From assembly GCA_002372275.1 (NCBI GenBank), contig DFFP01000025.1:3352-67351 (forward strand): 64,000 nucleotides of DNA, written 5' to 3'. Of this stretch, positions 46,001-53,284 are shown in pieces; position 1 is the stretch's first letter; each line of letters begins with the position of its first letter. The stretch is from Alphaproteobacteria bacterium UBA3773 (GTDB lineage Bacteria; Pseudomonadota; Alphaproteobacteria; RF32; CAG-239). Both the position numbers and the translations under genes were made by a program. The notes under the pieces were generated by a model. It saw only the letters and a program-made list of their open reading frames with translations, was not told the DNA's origin and did no database searches.

Positions 46001-46816
46001 ATGAAAACGAATCGAATTTTAATACCAGGCTTTATGGGAATAATGTTTTGTTTTCAGGCGTTTGCGGCAGATACGGGATCGTGCGGAAAAAACTGCCGAT
46101 ATACATACAGTAACGGTACTTTGATTTATACGGGCACGGGACCAAACAACAGCGGCGTCATAACAGAAATAAATCGATCTTGTTGCAATGATTATGGGCT
46201 TTCAGGCGAAATTGAAAATATCATTATTGAAGAAGGTATTACAACTATTCAAACAAACGGATGGGGCGTTGTGAACGGAGGAAACGGTAAAGGTTATGTT
46301 AAAATACCGAGTACAATGACATCTTTGCCGTTGAATGCTATAGGAGGCTTTTTTGAGACAATTGAGATAAATTCAAAAAATCTTGCAGTCGGGGATAGTG
46401 CATTTAAGTTTAGAGGTGATGATGTTAAAATTATTTTATCAGGTGATGCCGATATTAGTTTTGATCGGTATGCGTGCTATGATAATTCGCATAGTAATGC
46501 GATTTATCCAGATAAATTAACGATATTATGTAAAGGAAAACCTCAGGAGTGCTTAGAGAAGTTCGGTCATGCTCTTGATTCTATGACAGGAACAATTAGC
46601 GCAGACTATTACAAGGGCTTGAATGAAGATGGCAATTGGGAAGTGTGGAGTGACAGTGGAAAGGCAGTTTATGCCGATTCGAGCATGCAGAAGTTAATTG
46701 CAAAATATGATTTTGACGGAAATCAAATAAAGCCGAAACGTATTTATACTGTTTTGGAGGCTGAGGAGGCTTTGGGGAAAAATAATAGGAATACGTTTAA
46801 GCTAAAGTATCAGTAG
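46001..46816 (+). CDS. secreted LRR-like protein with shared C-terminal tail
   Basis: A 271-residue exported protein. The signal peptide (residues 1-22, ending AFA) is followed by a BspA-type opening (SCGKNCRYTYSNGTLIYTGTG) and irregular LRR_5-like repeats (IIIEEGITTIQTN, KIPSTMTSLP). Its end, KRIYTVLEAEEALGK...NTFKLKYQ, keeps the shared tail but closes with Gln instead of Arg. Its N-terminus resembles 24664-25518. A ribosome site GGGAGA lies 8 bases upstream. Leader RNA B precedes it and a palindromic repeat cluster follows it. Function unknown. Confidence 0.78.
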   Translation: MKTNRILIPGFMGIMFCFQAFAADTGSCGKNCRYTYSNGTLIYTGTGPNNSGVITEINRSCCNDYGLSGEIENIIIEEGITTIQTNGWGVVNGGNGKGYVKIPSTMTSLPLNAIGGFFETIEINSKNLAVGDSAFKFRGDDVKIILSGDADISFDRYACYDNSHSNAIYPDKLTILCKGKPQECLEKFGHALDSMTGTISADYYKGLNEDGNWEVWSDSGKAVYADSSMQKLIAKYDFDGNQIKPKRIYTVLEAEEALGKNNRNTFKLKYQ

Positions 46817-47045
46817 GAAGAATATTGAATGGATTCTTCGCTTCGCTCTTAAGTGACGGTTTTTTTTATATTTTAGATGCCTAACTCGCGCCTTTGGCGC
46901 TCAGGCATGACAGAAAAGAGGAGAATAACGGTTCTTTGGATCTTCGGGACAAGCCCAAAGATGACGAGAAAGAGGATAAAAAAGGAATGGATCCTGACGT
47001 CACGCCTTTCGCCGTTCCTCTGGATGACGGTTGTTTTTGAGACCC
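46817..47045. repeat. cluster of small palindromic repeats downstream of the secreted protein
   Basis: Units include GAATGGATTCTTCGC...CTCTTAAGTGACGG (46828-46860), GCCTAACTCG around GCGCC/GGCGC and ending CAGGCATGACAG (46879-46913), and GGAATGGATCC...GGATGACGG (46985-47032). The middle unit has the same outer ends as those at 25668-25707 and 3851-3893 but a different inner stem. No gene is supported. Confidence 0.7.
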
Positions 47046-47105
47046 TTGAGCTCGGATATTGATATTTTAAATAAGGGTATTATCTTCTGCTTAAAGGAGA
47101 TAATC

Positions 47106-47405
47106 ATGAAAAAAATAGGGATATTTTTTGTTTTGTGGCTTATGGCTTGTACTTACGGAGCAGGCGTTAATGAGAGTTTGACTTATCAATGTGGCGGGCA
47201 GATTGTGGATCTGGTATTTTCAGATGATGAAACGATTGTTATCAATATAAGCGGGCAAAATTATGTTTTAAATCAGGTGAATACTTCGGTTGGTGAGCAA
47301 TATATGAATGAAGAACAAAATATTATGGTTGTTACAGATGGCAATGACGTCTACGTCACAATCAACGGCGTTTCGTTTCCGCAATGCGCGCAAATAACAA
47401 AATAA
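47106..47405 (+). CDS. small lipoprotein resembling MliC-type lysozyme inhibitor
   Basis: A 99-residue protein. The ATG at 47106 has AAAGGAG upstream; the longer frame from 47031 runs through repeats and is rejected. A short signal peptide ends in LMAC (Cys near residue 15). The mature part is a small beta protein, YQCGGQIVDLVFSDDETIVI with a later FPQC, so one disulfide is likely. This layout resembles the MliC/PliC family of membrane-bound lysozyme inhibitors, but the fit is only moderate. It is separated from the T4SS-like cluster by a terminator. Confidence 0.55.
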   Translation: MKKIGIFFVLWLMACTYGAGVNESLTYQCGGQIVDLVFSDDETIVINISGQNYVLNQVNTSVGEQYMNEEQNIMVVTDGNDVYVTINGVSFPQCAQITK

Positions 47406-47407
47406 AA

Positions 47408-47430
47408 AAACCTCCTTATCGGAGGCTTTG
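47408..47430 (-). terminator. intrinsic terminator at the end of the VirB6-like cluster
   Basis: The stem CCTCC/GGAGG (with flanking AAA/TTT) is followed on the minus strand by a run of seven T. It lies 4 bases beyond the last gene of the leftward cluster. On the plus strand the T run is weak. Confidence 0.75.
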
Positions 47431-47433
47431 TGA

Positions 47434-48195
47434 TTATTGTAAAGGCGGAATGTTGAGCTGAGCAATGGCTCCCGGACGAATTTTAACGCTTGAATAACGC
47501 ATGTTGCCCGTTTCAATTACAAAACGTTGACGCCCTGTGAGCTGCGAAGCTAAATCATAAAAATCGCGACCGTTTAATTCTTGACGTTGGGGATTCATGA
47601 CGTATAAAACACACCCTTGCATTTTTTCGGAAACACCGCAGCGCGCACGTCCCTTCGGGACTTCAGGGTTAATCACAACGCCTTGCAAGCCGTTTTGGAC
47701 GACTTGATCGCCACCTTTAAAGAAAAGTGCGCCGATAAAAACACCGACAAACAAGCAAAGAAGCGCAATCCAAAGAACTTTCTTTTTTTCTATGGTGCCG
47801 TATAAATATGAAGAAGATGAGGCGTAAGCTGTTTGATCGGTTTGATTGTAGGCATAAGGGTCATCCTGCACATAATTTTCTTGAGGGGCATATGTGTTTT
47901 GAGCGTTCATTTGAGGCTCATAGTATTGCGGGACATTTGCGCTCATCTGAATGTTTTGTGTATCAGACGGTTCGGCCGATTCGTAGGTAAAAGGGGTGTT
48001 ATCATATGAGGCATAGTTTTGAGCGTTTTGATCATTGCCTTGCATATCATATGAGGGATTTTGAGGAGCTTGAGAATAGATGTTGGGCGCGCTTTCGGTG
48101 CTGATCGGTGTGGCATGTTGTTTCGGACGTTTGATTTTTCTTAAACGTCTGTTGCCAACGATTATTTCATCACCTTGATTATAATTTTCAGGCAT
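47434..48195 (-). CDS. bitopic membrane protein with Gln/Asn/Pro-rich cytoplasmic domain
   Basis: A 253-residue protein. The first 135 residues are low-complexity, rich in Q, N, P, Y and S. One membrane helix follows (about residues 140-160, VLWIALLCLFVGVFIGALFF), then a roughly 90-residue periplasmic domain with two Cys (RARCGVSEKMQGCVLYVMN). This single-helix layout is common for VirB10- or pilus-assembly-like components, but no family motif was recognised. It is the last gene of the leftward cluster, 11 bases after the secretin-like gene, so a role in the same envelope machine is likely. Confidence 0.6.
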   Translation of the reverse strand: MPENYNQGDEIIVGNRRLRKIKRPKQHATPISTESAPNIYSQAPQNPSYDMQGNDQNAQNYASYDNTPFTYESAEPSDTQNIQMSANVPQYYEPQMNAQNTYAPQENYVQDDPYAYNQTDQTAYASSSSYLYGTIEKKKVLWIALLCLFVGVFIGALFFKGGDQVVQNGLQGVVINPEVPKGRARCGVSEKMQGCVLYVMNPQRQELNGRDFYDLASQLTGRQRFVIETGNMRYSSVKIRPGAIAQLNIPPLQ

Positions 48196-48206
48196 CTTTT
48201 TCTCCT

Positions 48207-49454
48207 TTATAAATTGTTCTGTATCATGGCAGATGTTTTCATTGTTTTAATCAGGCGGGGAACCATGAAAACAACTGTTTCGGATTTGGGTTCTTTTTGA
48301 CCGAATAATTCGCCCGGCAACCCGATAATCATAAAGTTTTCGCCAAGTTCATTTCGAACGGAAAAATGTGTGAGTTGACCATCTGTTTTTTCAAGCGTGA
48401 TGTCAGATGAAATATGATTATCGGCTTCAACAGAGGCTTTGGCCAAAACGGAAAGTTCCGATTCGGGGCAGGCCATGACACCGCATTTTCCGACATCAAA
48501 ACGAGATAACCATTGATTGGGGACAATAAATTTGCCCTCTGAAACAACTTGGACATTGGCTTTAGAGCCTAAAAACTTTTGAAGCGTTTTGATGTTGATG
48601 TCGTTTGTTGTGGTTAACACGCGACCGATCACACCTGTTTGTGCCGTTGTGATGCTGCCGAAATGAAATTCATCTAAAAGTGCTTTCCACTCGACATCGC
48701 ACCCGTCAAACGGCGTGATTTTGAAAACACTGACATCATAAGCAACAAGTATAGGATTTTCTTCAAAGTATTCAATTAGTCTGGATATTTTGTTTTTTAA
48801 TTCCATATCCGCATTAAATGTGACGGAATATTCTGCCCAGTTGGTTGTGATGTTGGTTAAACCGGCACCGCGCAAAACATCTAAAAGCCCTAAAAGAATC
48901 GGGCGTGTTTTCGGAACATAAACAACGTGATCGGCGCGGCGAGATAACGTCATCAGCTTTTTGTCGGCATCGTATGAGTAAAAAACACCGGCAGCTTCGG
49001 TCATCATGTTCACAATATCGGTTAGTTCGCCTTTTAAATCTTCGCCGGAAATGGAAGCATAGGGCGCATCCTTGGCTGTTAAGGTGATTCCGGCTTCTTT
49101 TGTTAATTTGACAAGCGCTTGTTCCACAGGCATGGTTTCAAACGTAAAACCGGTGACTTCAAGTTTCGGTAAATCATCGGAGACCTTAACGGGCATAATC
49201 TTAAATGCCGTGTTGTTAAAAGGAAGCGTTAAAATCATTTGCTGTGTTTCGCTGTTAATATTACAACGAAGGGGCGTTTCTAAATCAAGCGCATTGGCAC
49301 CGTCAGGGGTGCGAATGGACATTTCATGCGGTTTTTCAATTTTAACATTAAGTTTTGAATAACTGTCATCTGCTATTTGAGCTTCACTTGGGGCAGTTGT
49401 GTGACAAGCTGCTAAAAAACTCAAACATAAGAAACTTTCAAACAAACGTTTCAT
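48207..49454 (-). CDS. secretin-like outer-membrane lipoprotein (PilN/BfpB-type)
   Basis: A 415-residue lipoprotein. The lipobox is LAAC (Cys near residue 17). An N-terminal domain with FETMPVEQALVKLTKEAGITLT resembles the STN/N0 domain of secretins, and a central N1/N3-like part follows. The C-terminal half ends in SETVVFMVPRLIKTMKT, like the last strand of secretin barrels. Lipidated secretins occur in type IVb pili (BfpB, PilN of R64). It overlaps the upstream 169-residue gene by 4 bases. Classical VirB systems use VirB7/9/10 instead, so this points to a hybrid or pilus-type machine. Confidence 0.65.
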   Translation of the reverse strand: MKRLFESFLCLSFLAACHTTAPSEAQIADDSYSKLNVKIEKPHEMSIRTPDGANALDLETPLRCNINSETQQMILTLPFNNTAFKIMPVKVSDDLPKLEVTGFTFETMPVEQALVKLTKEAGITLTAKDAPYASISGEDLKGELTDIVNMMTEAAGVFYSYDADKKLMTLSRRADHVVYVPKTRPILLGLLDVLRGAGLTNITTNWAEYSVTFNADMELKNKISRLIEYFEENPILVAYDVSVFKITPFDGCDVEWKALLDEFHFGSITTAQTGVIGRVLTTTNDINIKTLQKFLGSKANVQVVSEGKFIVPNQWLSRFDVGKCGVMACPESELSVLAKASVEADNHISSDITLEKTDGQLTHFSVRNELGENFMIIGLPGELFGQKEPKSETVVFMVPRLIKTMKTSAMIQNNL

Positions 49455-49960
49455 TTATTGTCTCCCGTATCTTCAAAGGTCGGCATATTTTCTGCCTGAC
49501 CGCTCTCTTTTAATAGTTTGTTGACGACATCATCGATGTTCATACCGGCACCGGCCGTCGGATCATCTGTTTTGCTGAATTCGCCTAAAGCATCTTTCAT
49601 TTTAGAAATTTCGTTCGGATCTTGTTTTAATTTGTCGGGTGATGTGTTGCTTTCAAGTTCTTGCTGGTAAACAGCTAAATTTTGTTGCAATGCATTGATT
49701 CCGCCGGCAATCTTGCGCTCAACATAAGGGTATAAGGCCGGTTTTGCTAAAATATAATTTCCGGTGTCGCAAATTTCTTCTAAAACATCTAATACGTAAC
49801 CGTAAAAAGGATATTCTTCTAATGCGATATTTCCCATACGAATACAACGTGCGGCAATACGCGAAATGGTGCGCTCGTAATAATCTCTTAAAAGAAGATA
49901 ATTATCAATGTGCCAGATATCTTCTTTTGTGACGACGGATGAATTTTCATTTTGTTCCAT
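49451..49960 (-). CDS. cytoplasmic protein, unknown, in the VirB6-like cluster
   Basis: A 169-residue acidic protein with no signal or membrane segment. The first 100 residues look helical (DNYLLLRDYYERTISRIAARCIRMG, VERKIAGGINALQQNLAVYQQELE), and the C-terminus is polar. No family was recognised. It overlaps the secretin-like gene by 4 bases and lies 60 bases after the repeat-rich protein. It may be a chaperone or coupling factor of the cluster; that is inference from position only. Confidence 0.65.
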   Translation of the reverse strand: MEQNENSSVVTKEDIWHIDNYLLLRDYYERTISRIAARCIRMGNIALEEYPFYGYVLDVLEEICDTGNYILAKPALYPYVERKIAGGINALQQNLAVYQQELESNTSPDKLKQDPNEISKMKDALGEFSKTDDPTAGAGMNIDDVVNKLLKESGQAENMPTFEDTGDNK

Positions 49961-50020
49961 GTTATTTTCCTCTTACGGTTCTAAAATAAACGAGTATCAA
50001 TCATTTGTAAATGACTTTTT

Positions 50021-52084
50021 TTATGCTTTATCCTCTTTGTTGTCGCTGTTAAGCTGATTGACAAGAGAATCGGTGTTTTCCTGATTTTGATCTGCAAACT
50101 GTGCAAGTAGTGCATCTGTATCCATTGCGTCTTCAGGCGCAGATGTGTTGCCATTATAGTTATCAGCAAACTCTGCAAGCAGGGCGTCACTGTCTAAGTT
50201 TTCATCAGAGACCGGTATATTTTGATCATCAGGGTAAGAAAACTGACTTAACAGAGAGTCGGTATTATCGTTATTTTGATCAGTATATTGCGCAAGAAGA
50301 GCGTCACTGTCTAACGCTTCATCTGAGGCCGGTAGATTTGGATCATTTTGAGAAGCAAATTGATCTGCAAAGTTCAGATTATCGTTATTTTGATCAGCAT
50401 ATTGTGCAAGCAGTGCGTCACTGTCTAACACTTCATCTGAGGCTGGTAGATTTGGATCATTTTGAGAAGCAAATTGATCTGCAAAGTCCGGATTATCGTT
50501 ATTTTGATCGGCATATTGTGCAAGAAGAGCGTCACTGTCTAACACTTCATCTGAGGCCGGTAGATTTGGATCATTTTGAGAAGCAAATTGATCTAAAAGA
50601 TTATCCATATGATCTGTTTCACTTGAAAAAGGCGTATCTGTTTGATCAGGGTTTTGATTGATTTGGGTGTCATAGTTGAATTGCTCGTCCGGTAAAGAGG
50701 AGTCTGATGTGATGTTGTAAGAATCACTTGCAGTATCATAAGAATTGATATCACTTGTCGTATCTTTATAAGGTAATGGATCTTGAGGGGCTACATCAGA
50801 TGTGTTTGTCTCTTGGGGTAAAATTGTATCCGATGGCTCTTCAACATATTCCCATTCACTGTCATCATCGGAATCATCATCGGAATCTTCAATATACTCC
50901 CAATCCCAATCTTCATCGTTGTTGGAAGAATTTGAAAGTTGTTCCGTATTTTGTACATTAGAAGAGAATTCTGAATTTGTGGGCTGATTTTTTTCTTCAA
51001 TCGGTGGTAAATCGTTGAGATCAGATTTTAAGGTTTCTGTTTGTGAATGGTCATTTAAGGACACAGGCGTGTCTGTAAAATCATCAAGCGAAACAGGTGT
51101 TTGGTCTATTTCAGGTACTGTGTTTTTTTCAGAAGACGATTTAAGCGTTGTGAAAATCTTTTTTGTTAAATTAAAAATGCTGTTTTTTGTTTCAGAACCT
51201 GTTTCTGAAACACTCGAATTTTCTTTTGTTTTTTCTTTTAAATCGGTCGATTTTTGATTATCGGAATGATTTGTTGCCGATATGGAAGAATCTTGTTTAT
51301 TGTTATCCTTATTCTTTTCTTTCTTGTCTTTTTTATCTTTTTTCTTATTTTTTTCGTTCTTTTTATTTTCGAGCGCGCTTTCTTCTTCGATTTCTTTTTC
51401 AACTTTTTCTTCAATCGGATCTGAAGCAACTTGCTTGTCTTGTATGATATCTTTTTCTTGTTCATCTTCCGGTTTCGGCGTTGGTTTGTTTTCCGGCTCA
51501 TCTAAAACAGGGTTTATGTTTTTTTCAGCTGCAACGGTTTGCACGGCGACAGCTTGGGCACTTAATGCTTCTTTTAAGGTGTTTGCAATATTTTCTTGAG
51601 AACGCACCATCATTTCAAAGAGCATTTCCATATCTTTAGCATGTTGAAGCTCGTTTTGTTTTAAAATACTTAAAATATCGCTGCTGATGGCATTACTGCT
51701 TGCACTCACTTCAGGATTTTGAACATTTTGTTTGATATTGGATTCTTTTTCTTTGGTTTTCACAGATGATTGAAAGTTATGATCAACTGATGGTTTGGCC
51801 AAATCATAGTTTTTGAAAGATGATTGAGTGTGTTTTTGATTTTCTTTTTCTTCAAGGTTTGCAATATGGTCAATTAAAATTGATCCGCCGGGCAGTGTGC
51901 TCAGTAAAATGCGTATGTTAGATGGAAGCTCTAATAATGAATCATCGAACTCTTTTTTTCTTTTATCGTTAAAAATATGAATTTGATGGAAAATATTAAG
52001 GTATCTTTGAGCAACTAAAATGGGATCTTCGTTGCCTTCATGGGTCCCCGTAAATTCTGCATCCTGGTTTAATTCATCTGACAT
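50021..52084 (-). CDS. large acidic repeat-rich protein, unknown
   Basis: A 687-residue soluble protein. A helical N-terminal region (residues 1-80, PILVAQRYLNIFHQIHIFNDKRKKEF) is followed by a charged Lys/Glu segment (about 215-290) and a Ser/Asp/Asn-rich middle. A C-terminal array follows of near-identical 38-residue units containing DPNLPASDEVLDSDALLAQYA, spanning about residues 495-685. Some long open frames on the opposite strand here are only by-products of the repeats. It has its own promoter (52129-52156) after a terminator. It could be a substrate, regulator or scaffold of the secretion cluster; no homologue was recognised. Confidence 0.65.
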   Translation of the reverse strand: MSDELNQDAEFTGTHEGNEDPILVAQRYLNIFHQIHIFNDKRKKEFDDSLLELPSNIRILLSTLPGGSILIDHIANLEEKENQKHTQSSFKNYDLAKPSVDHNFQSSVKTKEKESNIKQNVQNPEVSASSNAISSDILSILKQNELQHAKDMEMLFEMMVRSQENIANTLKEALSAQAVAVQTVAAEKNINPVLDEPENKPTPKPEDEQEKDIIQDKQVASDPIEEKVEKEIEEESALENKKNEKNKKKDKKDKKEKNKDNNKQDSSISATNHSDNQKSTDLKEKTKENSSVSETGSETKNSIFNLTKKIFTTLKSSSEKNTVPEIDQTPVSLDDFTDTPVSLNDHSQTETLKSDLNDLPPIEEKNQPTNSEFSSNVQNTEQLSNSSNNDEDWDWEYIEDSDDDSDDDSEWEYVEEPSDTILPQETNTSDVAPQDPLPYKDTTSDINSYDTASDSYNITSDSSLPDEQFNYDTQINQNPDQTDTPFSSETDHMDNLLDQFASQNDPNLPASDEVLDSDALLAQYADQNNDNPDFADQFASQNDPNLPASDEVLDSDALLAQYADQNNDNLNFADQFASQNDPNLPASDEALDSDALLAQYTDQNNDNTDSLLSQFSYPDDQNIPVSDENLDSDALLAEFADNYNGNTSAPEDAMDTDALLAQFADQNQENTDSLVNQLNSDNKEDKA
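50040..50620 (-). repeat. 114-bp in-frame tandem repeats
   Basis: A fixed anchor (AGAAGCAAATTGAT on the plus strand) recurs at 50351, 50465 and 50579, a period of exactly 114 bases or 38 codons. Two copies are nearly identical; flanking copies towards 50040 are degenerate. Such repeats can change number by slippage or recombination while keeping the frame. Confidence 0.85.
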
Positions 52085-52128
52085 ATTGATTTGCCTTTAA
52101 AATATAGCTTAAGCCCTACATGACAAGC

Positions 52129-52156
52129 ATATTAGTGAAATAAGGGTAAATTTCAA
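52129..52156 (-). promoter_or_regulatory. promoter of the repeat-rich protein gene
   Basis: On the minus strand TTGAAA (52156-52151) and TAATAT (52134-52129) are 16 bases apart, between the upstream terminator and the ATG at 52084. Confidence 0.5.
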
Positions 52157-52171
52157 GTTAATATTATAAAA

Positions 52172-52198
52172 AAAACACCTGTGAAAAGGTGTTTTTTT
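52172..52198 (-). terminator. intrinsic terminator of the double-HTH regulator
   Basis: A 9-bp stem (52172-52180 with 52187-52195) with T runs on either strand, directly after the regulator stop codon on the minus strand. Confidence 0.75.
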
Positions 52199-52202
52199 AT
52201 CT

Positions 52203-53180
52203 TTATAAGTCAATGGCAACTACTTTGTGTAAGTTTGTCAGATTGCTGTTGTCTATTTCAATTTTTTCATCCGGATTGAAACGCAAGCCGTAAAGCTGTC
52301 CTTTCTCATCTTCTCGGATACAAATAAACATTGCCTCTTCTTCTGAAATGTAATACAACGCAATGTCTCCGACGCTGACGGATTCTTGCGGATCAATAAA
52401 TAACACAGCACGATTGGAAAGAATATTGCCAAGTCTTCTGGTACATAAATTGACGGCATAGGCATCACGCTTGTTCATTAAACGGAAAGGACAAACAACT
52501 TCTTTGGCTTCTTCATCATCCATATCAATCAAAATATTTCCGTTGCTTGAAGGAGTTCCGAATACTTTCATTAACGGCATTTCACCCGTATAAACACCAT
52601 ACATGGAAACATGGCTGCCTTTCGGGGTGGCAAGAGATTTGTATTTAGCGTCTGTTTTTTCCATAATCTCATTGAGCTCGCCGGCGTCTTTTAATTTTTG
52701 AATTTCTGATTTTAAGGCATCAGGAGCTAAAGAAAGGGCTTTAGCGATATTTTTAAATTCTTTGTCGGATACTTCACGTTGGCCCATCTCAATACGGTGA
52801 TAAACAGATAATGTCATATCGGCGTTTTCGGCAACTTCAATAAGCGTTAAATCACGAATTGTTCTTAAACGGCGCAAAGCTGCACCTAAAACTTTTAAGC
52901 CGGCATCTGTGTTGATTTTGTTACGTCTTTCTTGTTCACGACGCCAACTTTGAACAACTTCTTCTTTGGAGTTTTGTTCGTTAACATATAAATCTTGCAA
53001 AGAGCAATTTGTAAGCTCGGCAACGGAAATCAGTTGTTCCTGGCTTAAACGGCGATAACCCTTTTCAATTTTGGAAACAGCAGATAAACTGACACCTAAA
53101 TGGTCGGCCAAAGCTTGCATTGAAACGCCTTTTCTCTTTCTTTGGAGCCTAATCTGATTTGGAAAAATAATCTCTTCCAT
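52203..53180 (-). CDS. transcriptional regulator with two XRE-type HTH domains
   Basis: A 325-residue protein with two consecutive HTH_3 domains: residues 8-62 (RLQRKRKGVSMQALADHLGVSLSAVSKIEKG) and about 98-155 (LRRLRTIRDLTLIEVAENADMTLSVYHRIEMGQ). The C-terminal domain (about 195-325) has beta-rich S24/LexA-like spacing, but no Ser/Lys peptidase pair could be placed with confidence. It sits inside the VirB6-like cluster on the same strand with its own promoter and terminator, so it may control the cluster. The double HTH layout is unusual. Confidence 0.8.
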   Translation of the reverse strand: MEEIIFPNQIRLQRKRKGVSMQALADHLGVSLSAVSKIEKGYRRLSQEQLISVAELTNCSLQDLYVNEQNSKEEVVQSWRREQERRNKINTDAGLKVLGAALRRLRTIRDLTLIEVAENADMTLSVYHRIEMGQREVSDKEFKNIAKALSLAPDALKSEIQKLKDAGELNEIMEKTDAKYKSLATPKGSHVSMYGVYTGEMPLMKVFGTPSSNGNILIDMDDEEAKEVVCPFRLMNKRDAYAVNLCTRRLGNILSNRAVLFIDPQESVSVGDIALYYISEEEAMFICIREDEKGQLYGLRFNPDEKIEIDNSNLTNLHKVVAIDL

Positions 53181-53212
53181 AACAACCTCTTTATGACATT
53201 AAAAACTAACTC

Positions 53213-53240
53213 ATATTAACATTTGTCAAAAAATATGCAA
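53213..53240 (-). promoter_or_regulatory. promoter of the double-HTH regulator
   Basis: On the minus strand TTGCAT (53240-53235) and TAATAT (53218-53213) are 16 bases apart, 33 bases before the ATG. Confidence 0.5.
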
Positions 53241-53284
53241 GACAAAACTCAAGAAAGTAAACAAAAAATCATAAATATAAAATT

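Noticed and set aside
46877..47062. 61-codon frame before the MliC-like gene
   Set aside because: It lies wholly in palindromic repeats.
50040..50620. Regular repeats as a CRISPR array
   Set aside because: The unit is 114 bases, fully in frame with a protein, with no spacer/repeat division and no cas genes.
50101..50661. Long plus-strand frames opposite the repeat-rich gene
   Set aside because: They stay open only because the 114-bp repeat lacks stops in that frame; they have no ribosome site, and the minus-strand frame is longer and starts properly.
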